The position numbers and the translations under genes are program-made. From G020348185 sp964525045 (GTDB lineage: Bacteria; Nitrospirota; Nitrospiria; Nitrospirales; UBA8639), in NCBI GenBank assembly GCA_964525045.1, contig CAZGFD010000002.1, positions 220,223 to 284,222 on the forward strand: a stretch of DNA of 64,000 bases. Direction: 5' to 3'. The notes under the pieces are model-generated. The model was not told the origin of the DNA. It worked only from the letters and a program-made list of their open reading frames with translations, and searched no databases. This document shows positions 54,795 to 61,675 of this stretch, piece by piece (the stretch's first letter is position 1; every line of letters starts with the position of its first letter).

Positions 54795-56402
54795 ATGCCC
54801 GACCCACCTAAGTCATCTCCCCCATCGATTCCAGCCGCCCAGGGTCCTCATTCTATCGCTGGCGCAGCAGGCCTCATTGGCGCCGCGACCTTCACAAGCC
54901 GGATCCTTGGTTTTATTCGAGATATTGTCCTGGCCCAACTTTTTGGTGCGAGTGCCTCAGCCGACGCCTTTTATATAGCGTATCGAATTCCTAACCTCCT
55001 AAGGGAATTATTGGCAGAAGGGTCAATGTCGTCAGCCTTCATTCCGGTATTCACAGAATACCATACGCTTCGTTCGAAAAAAGAGACTTGGGAGCTTGCC
55101 AGTGCCGCCTTTACAACCCTCGTGACACTTATCACCGTCGTTACCCTTCTGGGAATAATCTCAGCCCCAGGACTTGTCTGGCTCCTTGCACCAGGATTTC
55201 ATGAAGAGGCCGCCAAGCTGGCGACAACGACATTGCTGACTCAAATCATGTTCCCCTATTTGTTTTTTGTCAGCTTAGCCGCCTTTGCAATGGGAATACT
55301 CAATTCTTTCCGAGCATTTGCCTGGCCAGCATTGTCTCCAGTCTTTTTCAATCTTTGCATCATCTTCTTTGCGCTGGGGGTCTCCCCCTTGTTCCAGGAA
55401 CCCATTATCGCCGTTGCCACGGGAGTGGTGGTGGGAGGTTTGGCACAATTCCTTGTCCAACTGCCAGCCATTCACAAACGTGGAATGCTTTTTTCCTGGC
55501 GGTTTCAACCGGGGCATCCCGGAGTCCGCCAAATGGGCCTGCTCCTCCTTCCCACATTAGCGGGTCTGTCCGTCAATCAAGTCAACATTACCGTCAATAC
55601 AATCCTGGCCTCTTACTTTTCAGGCGGGCCCACATATTTATTTTATGGCCTACGACTCATGCAATTTCCATTAGGGATTTTTAGTGTCGCGTTAGCCACC
55701 GCGATTCTTCCTACTCTTTCAGCCCAGGCCGCACGAAAAGACTTGGAGGATTTACGCCTGACGATAAACTACAGCCTTCGCATGATTTTCTTTATCATTT
55801 TGCCGGCAATGACCGGACTGATATTCTTGCGTGAACCTATTATTCATCTCTTTTTTGAACATGGAGCCTTTTCCGCCCAGGATACCGCTTCGACCGCCGG
55901 TGTCCTCCTTGCATTCGCGCTTGGCCTCTGGGCTTTTGCCGGGTACCGAATTTTAGCCACCTGCTTTTATTCCCTACAGGACACAAAAACTCCCACCATG
56001 GCTGCCATCCTAGGTATGGGAACCAATCTGGCATTCGCGTTGTTGTTAATGCAGCCCCTCGAATACAGAGGATTGGCGTTAGCCGCAGCACTCTCGGCAA
56101 TGGTGAATTTCGGGACACTCCTGGCTATTCTGACCCGCCGCCTTGGCGGTCTGAACGGGAGGGCTCTTGTCTTATCGCTCGCTAGAAATGTGTTGGCACT
56201 GGTACCTGTAGCCTTCGCCTCCTATTGGGTTGCTGAATTGGCGGTTTGGCATCGTGAAGCAGAATGGATAGCCAAATCTGTTATGCTATTTGTAGGAATC
56301 GGGTTGAGCGCCACCGGTTACTTTGGCGTTCATGCTCTGTTGCGATCAGAAGAACTGGAGAGAAGCTGGAGTATCATGAAGAAGAAGCTTCGGTTAAACT
56401 AA
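54795..56402 (+). CDS. murJ: Lipid II flippase MurJ
   Basis: 535 residues with 14 predicted transmembrane helices. The MviN signature is AAGLIGAATFTSRILGFIRD and FGASASADAFYIAYRIPNLLRELLAEGSMSSAFIPVF, with the conserved Arg residues of the central cavity. It flips lipid II across the inner membrane for peptidoglycan synthesis. dtd starts 27 bases after its stop. Confidence 0.95.
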   Translation: MPDPPKSSPPSIPAAQGPHSIAGAAGLIGAATFTSRILGFIRDIVLAQLFGASASADAFYIAYRIPNLLRELLAEGSMSSAFIPVFTEYHTLRSKKETWELASAAFTTLVTLITVVTLLGIISAPGLVWLLAPGFHEEAAKLATTTLLTQIMFPYLFFVSLAAFAMGILNSFRAFAWPALSPVFFNLCIIFFALGVSPLFQEPIIAVATGVVVGGLAQFLVQLPAIHKRGMLFSWRFQPGHPGVRQMGLLLLPTLAGLSVNQVNITVNTILASYFSGGPTYLFYGLRLMQFPLGIFSVALATAILPTLSAQAARKDLEDLRLTINYSLRMIFFIILPAMTGLIFLREPIIHLFFEHGAFSAQDTASTAGVLLAFALGLWAFAGYRILATCFYSLQDTKTPTMAAILGMGTNLAFALLLMQPLEYRGLALAAALSAMVNFGTLLAILTRRLGGLNGRALVLSLARNVLALVPVAFASYWVAELAVWHREAEWIAKSVMLFVGIGLSATGYFGVHALLRSEELERSWSIMKKKLRLN

Positions 56403-56428
56403 TTTGGAATGTCTATACGTGGGAAACA

Positions 56429-56893
56429 ATGAAGGCGGTCATTCAACGTGTACGGAAGGCTTCGGTGGAAACAGAAGGTCGGATTGTCGGACAAATTAGT
56501 CGCGGACTCCTTATTCTGCTAGGTGTGGCCCAAGGAGATGGTGAAACCGATGTGGAATTTTTCGTGGAAAAAGTTCCCACCCTTCGAATATTTTCTGATG
56601 AATTTGGGAAAATGAATAAATCACTGGAGGACATCGGGGGTGCAGGGCTGATCATTTCTCAATTCACACTCATGGCTGACACCGACCGGGGGCGAAGACC
56701 AAGTTTTGAACAAGCTGCTCCCTCTGAACAAGCCAATACCCTGTACCAACTTTTGATGGACCGGTTGCGAGTTCGAGGGCTTCATATTGAATCGGGCATT
56801 TTTGGTGCATCCATGGTTGTTTCCCTTGAAAACGACGGTCCGGTGACTCTGATTCTGGACTCTCGCAAGGACGAACAGGTAAAAAGGAAGTAA
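56429..56893 (+). CDS. dtd: D-aminoacyl-tRNA deacylase
   Basis: 154 residues from the ATG at 56429; an open frame from 56264 overlaps murJ without a valid start. MKAVIQRVRKASVETEG, the SQFTLMADTDRGRRPSF motif and the C-terminal NDGPVTLILDSR (Gly-cisPro motif analogue) identify Dtd, which removes D-amino acids from tRNA. It follows murJ by 27 bases. Confidence 0.95.
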   Translation: MKAVIQRVRKASVETEGRIVGQISRGLLILLGVAQGDGETDVEFFVEKVPTLRIFSDEFGKMNKSLEDIGGAGLIISQFTLMADTDRGRRPSFEQAAPSEQANTLYQLLMDRLRVRGLHIESGIFGASMVVSLENDGPVTLILDSRKDEQVKRK

Positions 56894-56972
56894 GACCGGC
56901 CAAGAGTTCAGCAACAGGTCTTGATAATGCCGGTCGGTTTACGCGATTATCCTCGTTGAAGGGAGGGGTATT

Positions 56973-57539
56973 ATGGAAACTCATATTCCGGAGCACCATC
57001 CCCTGAGACAACTATTCGGGGCCTTAACCGAAAGAAATTTTACTGAAGCCCTGGGGTGGCCTGACTTTCATGTCACGGATTATGTTTCGAATTTATTGAT
57101 TGAATTCGCTCACGTCGATCAACTCACAAAAATAAAGGATCAACAAGGAGAACCCGTGGAAGCGGTGGTCGAATTGCTGTATGAGGCCGAGTCCTCCAGT
57201 CAGAATAATGAGGTGGAGAAAGAACGGGAAGTCCACCGCCACATAGGGGACCTCACCTTATTTATGGCCGGACTGTTCCCCGAGTATCTAAGTCGTATTA
57301 AGTGTTCAGGCCTGATTCACCATAAAGATTTTCTGGTCGACTATGTGAAGGCCGGGAAACGATCTTACGGCATCGTGGCCACCTATCAGGAACCTAATGA
57401 GAAGAATCCATCAACCCTCTTCCAAAGATTATCAAGCAATTTCGAGCTCTGTGTGGCCGGCTTAGGGTTCGTGCGCCTGGATCTTGACCGCATGCAGAAT
57501 CCAGCCTACCGTAAGGCAAAAAATATACTCCTTCATTGA
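56973..57539 (+). CDS. Protein of unknown function, coupled to the isoaspartyl peptidase gene
   Basis: 188 residues, soluble, helix-rich with HVTDYVSNLLIEFAHVDQL, an acidic AVVELLYEAESSSQNNEVEKE stretch, and a HRHIGDLTLFMAGLFPEYLS segment. GGAGGGG sits just before the ATG. No family named. Its TGA overlaps the TTG start of the next gene (57536-57539), so the two are translationally coupled. Confidence 0.75.
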   Translation: METHIPEHHPLRQLFGALTERNFTEALGWPDFHVTDYVSNLLIEFAHVDQLTKIKDQQGEPVEAVVELLYEAESSSQNNEVEKEREVHRHIGDLTLFMAGLFPEYLSRIKCSGLIHHKDFLVDYVKAGKRSYGIVATYQEPNEKNPSTLFQRLSSNFELCVAGLGFVRLDLDRMQNPAYRKAKNILLH

Positions 57540-58453
57540 AATCTCTTCGCGTAACGCAAACCACTTGGAAAGTCCTTGCCCATGGGGGAGCCGGGGCCAG
57601 CCGGTCAACCGCCGCACAACGCACCTGCCTTGCCGAAACACTCATTCTCGGAGCCGAGATCCTCAAAGTCGGACAGTCCGCGTTGGACACCGTTGAGGCC
57701 ATGATCCGGAACTTAGAAGACTCAGGCCTTTTCAACGCGGGGTTGGGGTCACGACGGCAATTAGATGGCGTTCAACGGATGGACGCCTCGATCATGGAAG
57801 GGACAGGGTTACGTGCTGGCGGTGTGGCAAACCTTGAATACATTCGGAATCCGATTGTGGCGGCCAGACTGGTGATGGAGAAAACTGATCATGTGCTGGT
57901 TGTCGGCCAACAAGCCAAACACCTTTCGAGATATTTCGGATTGCCCAGAATTCCCTCTGTAGGAGGGCGGCTGAAGCAACCCTTTGTCAAACAAACAGGC
58001 AGCCCACATAAGAAAACATTGGCCCTTTACAAAAAAATAGCCCAATACGGCACGGTAGGGGCCGTGGCCCTGGATCAATTTGGTCGTGTAGCAGCAGGTG
58101 CCTCGACGGGAGGGGTTCCCATCATGTTGCCCGGTCGAGTTGGAGACTCCCCATTGATCGGGTCGGGGATTTATGCGGATAATAAGATAGGGGCGATTTC
58201 AATGACCGGGTTAGGAGAAGGGATCATGCGGTTGGCCTTGGCCAAGGAAATCGCCTGCGCTATGGAGAGAGGGAGGAGCCCTGTTCAAGCTGCCCACCAA
58301 TCACTGAATGCCTTGGTAAAACGGGTTCAGGGGCAAGCTGGGTGTCTCATATTGGCCCGGGACGGGCGATTTGCCATTCGGCACGTTACCCCGTATATGA
58401 GTGCCGGTTACTGGAACGGGGAAGGCCACCCCACGGTGAAAGACAAATTCTGA
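57536..58453 (+). CDS. Isoaspartyl peptidase/L-asparaginase family Ntn-hydrolase
   Basis: 305 residues, starting with a TTG. The N-terminal WKVLAHGGAGA and the FNAGLGSRRQLDGVQRMDASIMEG region match the family. The autocatalytic Thr is in AQYGTVGAVALD (near residue 174), giving alpha and beta chains; ASTGGVPIMLPGRVGDSPLIGSGIYA contains the substrate-binding loop. Substrate could be isoaspartyl dipeptides or asparagine. It is coupled to the preceding unknown gene. Confidence 0.9.
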   Translation: MKSLRVTQTTWKVLAHGGAGASRSTAAQRTCLAETLILGAEILKVGQSALDTVEAMIRNLEDSGLFNAGLGSRRQLDGVQRMDASIMEGTGLRAGGVANLEYIRNPIVAARLVMEKTDHVLVVGQQAKHLSRYFGLPRIPSVGGRLKQPFVKQTGSPHKKTLALYKKIAQYGTVGAVALDQFGRVAAGASTGGVPIMLPGRVGDSPLIGSGIYADNKIGAISMTGLGEGIMRLALAKEIACAMERGRSPVQAAHQSLNALVKRVQGQAGCLILARDGRFAIRHVTPYMSAGYWNGEGHPTVKDKF

Positions 58454-58490
58454 ACAAGCCATCACAGGACAACCCTCACAAAAAAATCCC

Positions 58491-58931
58491 ATGCCGCACG
58501 CCATATTTCATCTCGCCTTCCCTGTAAGGGATTTGGAAGAAACCAAGACGTTCTACGTTGAGGGACTCGGATGTTCCCTTGGACGAGAATCACGCACCGC
58601 TGTGACTTTGGAGCTCGGAGGCAACCAAATCATTGCACACCTCAGTACACACCCCACAGACCAACCACAAAGCATTTATCCTCGACATTTCGGGTTAGTT
58701 CTGGAATCTGAAAAGGAATGGCAGAGGTTGGCTGATCGGGCAAAGGCCAAAAACCTAAAATTTTATCGGGAACCTTCCCGCCGGTATGAAGGGACGCGAG
58801 TCGAGCATCGCACCTTTTTCTTAGAAGATCCTTCACATAATCTTTTAGAATTTAAATTCTATATTCACCCATCGGCCATTTTTGGAGAACGGGATTTCTC
58901 AGCCGTGGGCGACCTCCCTGAGGGGGAATGA
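58491..58931 (+). CDS. VOC-superfamily (glyoxalase/dioxygenase-like) protein
   Basis: 146 residues. The VOC fold is recognised from IFHLAFPVRDLEETKTFYVEGLGC, HFGLVLESEKEWQRLADRAK and EHRTFFLEDPSHNLLEFKFY. The His and Glu ligands (HLAFPV, LEFKFY) fit a metal-dependent enzyme. The substrate is unknown. It lies 37 bases after the isoaspartyl peptidase gene. Confidence 0.88.
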   Translation: MPHAIFHLAFPVRDLEETKTFYVEGLGCSLGRESRTAVTLELGGNQIIAHLSTHPTDQPQSIYPRHFGLVLESEKEWQRLADRAKAKNLKFYREPSRRYEGTRVEHRTFFLEDPSHNLLEFKFYIHPSAIFGERDFSAVGDLPEGE

Positions 58932-58936
58932 GCCAT

Positions 58937-59515
58937 CTAGGATAAGAGCTCTAACTCCCCCAACACATCTTCCAAATGACCGTCGACTTTGACTTTCGGA
59001 AAAATGTAACTGATCTTTCCCGCCTCATCAATAACGAAGGTTGTCCGTTCAATCCCCATAAATTTTCGACCATAGAGGGATTTTTCTTTCCACACCCCAT
59101 AGGCCCGAAGGGCCTTTTTGTCCCCATCGCTCAGCAAAGGAAAGTTTAAATCGTATTTTGTCGAAAACTTTTTGTGTGATTCCACCGAATCGGCACTGAC
59201 ACCCAACACCACGGCACCGCTCTCCCGAAGATCATCAATTCCATCACGAAAAGCACAGGCTTCTTTTGTACAGCCGGGCGTATCATCTTTGGGGTAAAAA
59301 TATAACACCACTTTTTTCCCTTTAAATTCTGACAGTCTGACTTTCTGACCATTGTCGTCGAGCAGGGTGAACGGGGGAGCTTTTTGACCAACCTTCAGGT
59401 CACTGCCATCGATGACGTTTGACTCGGTTGACGTTGCTTTCATGAATTTCGAACCCTTTGTTTTTGACTTCGGACTTTTCTTCGTTGACGTTGACCGTGA
59501 AGTTGTTTTTTTCAT
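58937..59515 (-). CDS. bcp: Bcp/PrxQ-type peroxiredoxin with basic N-terminal tail
   Basis: 192 residues from the ATG at 59515, preceded by GGAGG. The first ~38 residues are Lys/Ser/Thr-rich and not part of the fold. The domain shows GQKAPPFTLLDDNGQKVRLS and DDTPGCTKEACAFRD with peroxidatic Cys82 and resolving Cys87. It reduces hydroperoxides with thioredoxin. It is convergent with the VOC gene. Confidence 0.93.
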   Translation of the reverse strand: MKKTTSRSTSTKKSPKSKTKGSKFMKATSTESNVIDGSDLKVGQKAPPFTLLDDNGQKVRLSEFKGKKVVLYFYPKDDTPGCTKEACAFRDGIDDLRESGAVVLGVSADSVESHKKFSTKYDLNFPLLSDGDKKALRAYGVWKEKSLYGRKFMGIERTTFVIDEAGKISYIFPKVKVDGHLEDVLGELELLS

Positions 59516-59672
59516 TATATCCTCCTTCGAAAAGCCGTTGCTCAATATTGGATATACCCTTGATTGATTTTAATGGGTAAAAAAGAATAACAATCTATAT
59601 CTGATTCATAATCAAATCCGAAAATCATAAGGTCCCAAAGTTACGTCTCTCGGATCTCTTGCTTTTCGAATG

Positions 59673-59710
59673 TCCCTTTCCCTTGAAGGGAGAGGGTTGA
59701 GTGAGGGTGA
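59673..59710. repeat. REP-like palindrome CCCTTTCCC..GGGAGAGGG
   Basis: TCCCTTTCCCTTGAAGGGAG is followed by AGGGTTGAGTGAGGGTGA. The CCCTTTCCCTT/AAGGGAGAGGG arms form a hairpin with a GGGTGAGG-type tail. Sequences of the same style recur in many bacterial intergenic regions. It lies between bcp and pdxB, which diverge. Related motifs are at 18-59 and 23999-24022. Confidence 0.6.
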
Positions 59711-59810
59711 CGGACTTAATTTCCACTTAACGGTATCCAAGCAACCTCTAGAAGAGCCCATATTATAGAATGATCTGACATGACATGCACCAATGCACAA
59801 GGATGACAAA

Positions 59811-60971
59811 ATGACTCCTAACGATCTCAATATCGTGGCTGACGAAAATATCCCCTACGTCCAGGAAGCCTTTAAAACGGTCGGGACAGTCAGACTCGTC
59901 CCCGGCCGAACCATGACTGCAGCAACTGTTAAAGATGCGCAGGTGCTTCTCGTCCGTTCCGTAACCAAAGTAAACCGGGATTTATTGGAAAACAGTCAAA
60001 TCCAATTCGTCGGATCCGCAACCGCCGGCCTCGACCACATTGATTCGGAATATCTCCACTCGTGTGGACTGGCTTTCGCTTCAGCACAAGGCGGCAATGC
60101 GAATTCGGTCGCGGAATATGTTGTGACGGCCATGTTGATCATAGCCAACCAAGAGGGCCAAAGGCTTGCAGGCAAATCCATTGGTATCGTTGGAGTGGGA
60201 AATATCGGTCACTTAGTCAAGGAGAAAGCAGAATCTTTGGGAATGACCATTGTTCTGAACGATCCACCCCTAGAACAACAAACGGGAGACAAAAAATACC
60301 GCCCCCTGAAGGAGGTATTGAATTGCGAGGTCGTCACCCTCCATGTCCCGCTCACCTATGAGGGCCCTTTCAAGACCTTCCATCTTTTCAACGGTGCCAC
60401 GCTCGCGCAACTCAAGCCCTCAGCCATTTTCATCAATACCTCGCGAGGAGAGGTGGTAGATTCCCTAGCCCTGTTGAATCGATACAAAAAGACAACAGCA
60501 GGGAAGACCGTGCTTGACGTGTGGGAATCCGAACCCAATATTGATTGGGAATTATTTCAACAGGTTACCCTCGGTACCCCGCATATCGCAGGATACTCAC
60601 TGGATGGAAAGGCGGAAGGGACGTTTTTGATCTACCAAGCCCTGTGTCAACACCTTGGCTTGACGCCTTCTTGGAGGCCATCCCACTCGCTCCCCTCGCC
60701 AGCCGTGCCTCGGGTGGAAATCGAGACAAAAGAAAAAACCGTAGAGGTAATCCAAGGAATTCTCACCAAAGGTGTCTATGACCTAGAAGGCGACCATACC
60801 CGGATGGCTGCATTGCTCAAACTTCCCCAGGACAACCGACCATTAGCGTTCGATAGTCTCCGAAAACACTACCCCATTCGACGTGAATTCCATAATACGA
60901 AGGTTAGATTGTTAAACGGGCATACAGAATTACAGCGAGTGGTCGAGGGGTTAGGGTTCAGAATAGATTAA
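59811..60971 (+). CDS. pdxB: 4-phosphoerythronate dehydrogenase
   Basis: 386 residues from the ATG at 59811 (AAGGATGACAAA precedes it; ATG at 59793 is an alternative). The substrate domain starts IVADENIPYVQEAF. The NAD-binding motif is SIGIVGVGNIGHLVKEKAESLG, and the catalytic Arg/Glu/His are in INTSRGEV, VWESEPN and GTPHIAGYSLDGKAEGT. The C-terminal dimerisation domain of PdxB is present. It catalyses a step in DXP-dependent vitamin B6 synthesis. Confidence 0.94.
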   Translation: MTPNDLNIVADENIPYVQEAFKTVGTVRLVPGRTMTAATVKDAQVLLVRSVTKVNRDLLENSQIQFVGSATAGLDHIDSEYLHSCGLAFASAQGGNANSVAEYVVTAMLIIANQEGQRLAGKSIGIVGVGNIGHLVKEKAESLGMTIVLNDPPLEQQTGDKKYRPLKEVLNCEVVTLHVPLTYEGPFKTFHLFNGATLAQLKPSAIFINTSRGEVVDSLALLNRYKKTTAGKTVLDVWESEPNIDWELFQQVTLGTPHIAGYSLDGKAEGTFLIYQALCQHLGLTPSWRPSHSLPSPAVPRVEIETKEKTVEVIQGILTKGVYDLEGDHTRMAALLKLPQDNRPLAFDSLRKHYPIRREFHNTKVRLLNGHTELQRVVEGLGFRID

Positions 60972-61069
60972 GCGAGACTCTGAAAGTTTCCCATTGAACC
61001 GCTTAAGCAATCAGGCCAAAAACCGAGGAATGTCTCGGCTTCGCCCACATAACAAAATTTCTTGGGGTA

Positions 61070-61098
61070 TTGACAACAGCTACAAGCTCATTTATATT
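61070..61098 (+). promoter_or_regulatory. Consensus sigma-70 promoter of the Rrf2 gene
   Basis: TTGACA at 61070-61075 is a perfect -35 box and TATATT at 61093-61098 a good -10 box, separated by exactly 17 bases. Transcription would start near 61105, about 27 bases before the ATG at 61132. Confidence 0.7.
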
Positions 61099-61105
61099 AC
61101 CTTAA

Positions 61106-61117
61106 TTCCTATCGGAA
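61106..61117 (+). promoter_or_regulatory. TTCC-TATC-GGAA palindrome at the predicted start site
   Basis: TTCCTATCGGAA is an inverted repeat TTCC-N4-GGAA, immediately after the predicted +1 and before the Rrf2 start codon. This is a typical position for an autoregulatory operator. Rrf2-family operators are short palindromes of similar type. No second copy was seen in 61588-61675 ahead of the reductase gene. Confidence 0.5.
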
Positions 61118-61131
61118 AAGTATGTATTGAA

Positions 61132-61587
61132 ATGACCAAATTCCCTATTAAGATCACCTACGGCATCGTTGCTCTCTTGGAATTGGCTTTAAATAAAGAG
61201 AATACGCCCCTTCAAGCCAAGTTGATCGCCCAGCGACAGGAAATTCCCGCTCGATTTATTGAACAGATCCTGCAGGCACTTAAACAAGCCGGGATTGTCA
61301 GTAGCCTCCGTGGGGCACAGGGAGGGTACACGTTGAGCCAGGATCCTACAGATATTTCCCTGGCCGATATTGTGCAAGCCATGAATGGCTCATCGGCGGT
61401 CGCTTCTACCAATGGCTCATCTAATGGTCATGGAACCCCTCGAAAAATTCAGGAAATGTTGCTTATTGATATTTGGAATAAAATTCAGTCGTCCGAGCTT
61501 GCCATCCTGAGCTCGGTCTCGCTACAAACACTTGTGGATCAGTATCAAAGACTCGAACACCAACACAGCTTGATGTATCATATTTGA
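61132..61587 (+). CDS. Rrf2-family transcriptional regulator without cysteines
   Basis: 151 residues from the ATG at 61132; the upstream open frame lies before the promoter. The winged-helix domain is clear: ITYGIVALLELALNKENT, IAQRQEIPARFIEQILQALK and the wing VSSLRGAQGGYTLSQDP. In IscR/NsrR three cysteines after the wing hold an Fe-S cluster. Here the corresponding loop is NGSSAVASTNGSSNGHG and the protein has no cysteine at all, so sensing must differ (CymR-like, protein- or ligand-mediated). It sits 88 bases before a sulfite/nitrite reductase-like gene on the same strand, suggesting control of sulfur or nitrogen assimilation. Confidence 0.85.
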   Translation: MTKFPIKITYGIVALLELALNKENTPLQAKLIAQRQEIPARFIEQILQALKQAGIVSSLRGAQGGYTLSQDPTDISLADIVQAMNGSSAVASTNGSSNGHGTPRKIQEMLLIDIWNKIQSSELAILSSVSLQTLVDQYQRLEHQHSLMYHI

Positions 61588-61675
61588 TTTTCTGGCAATC
61601 TGAAAAAAGAATGGCAATGGGTATTCCTCTGATTCATCAAATTCATACCGATCGAACGGCAACCGGAGGTCAACA

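Noticed and set aside
60994..61131. Longer form of the Rrf2 regulator starting at 60994
   Set aside because: The extension lies over a near-consensus promoter and a palindrome, and Rrf2 proteins start close to the MTKFPIKITYG segment.
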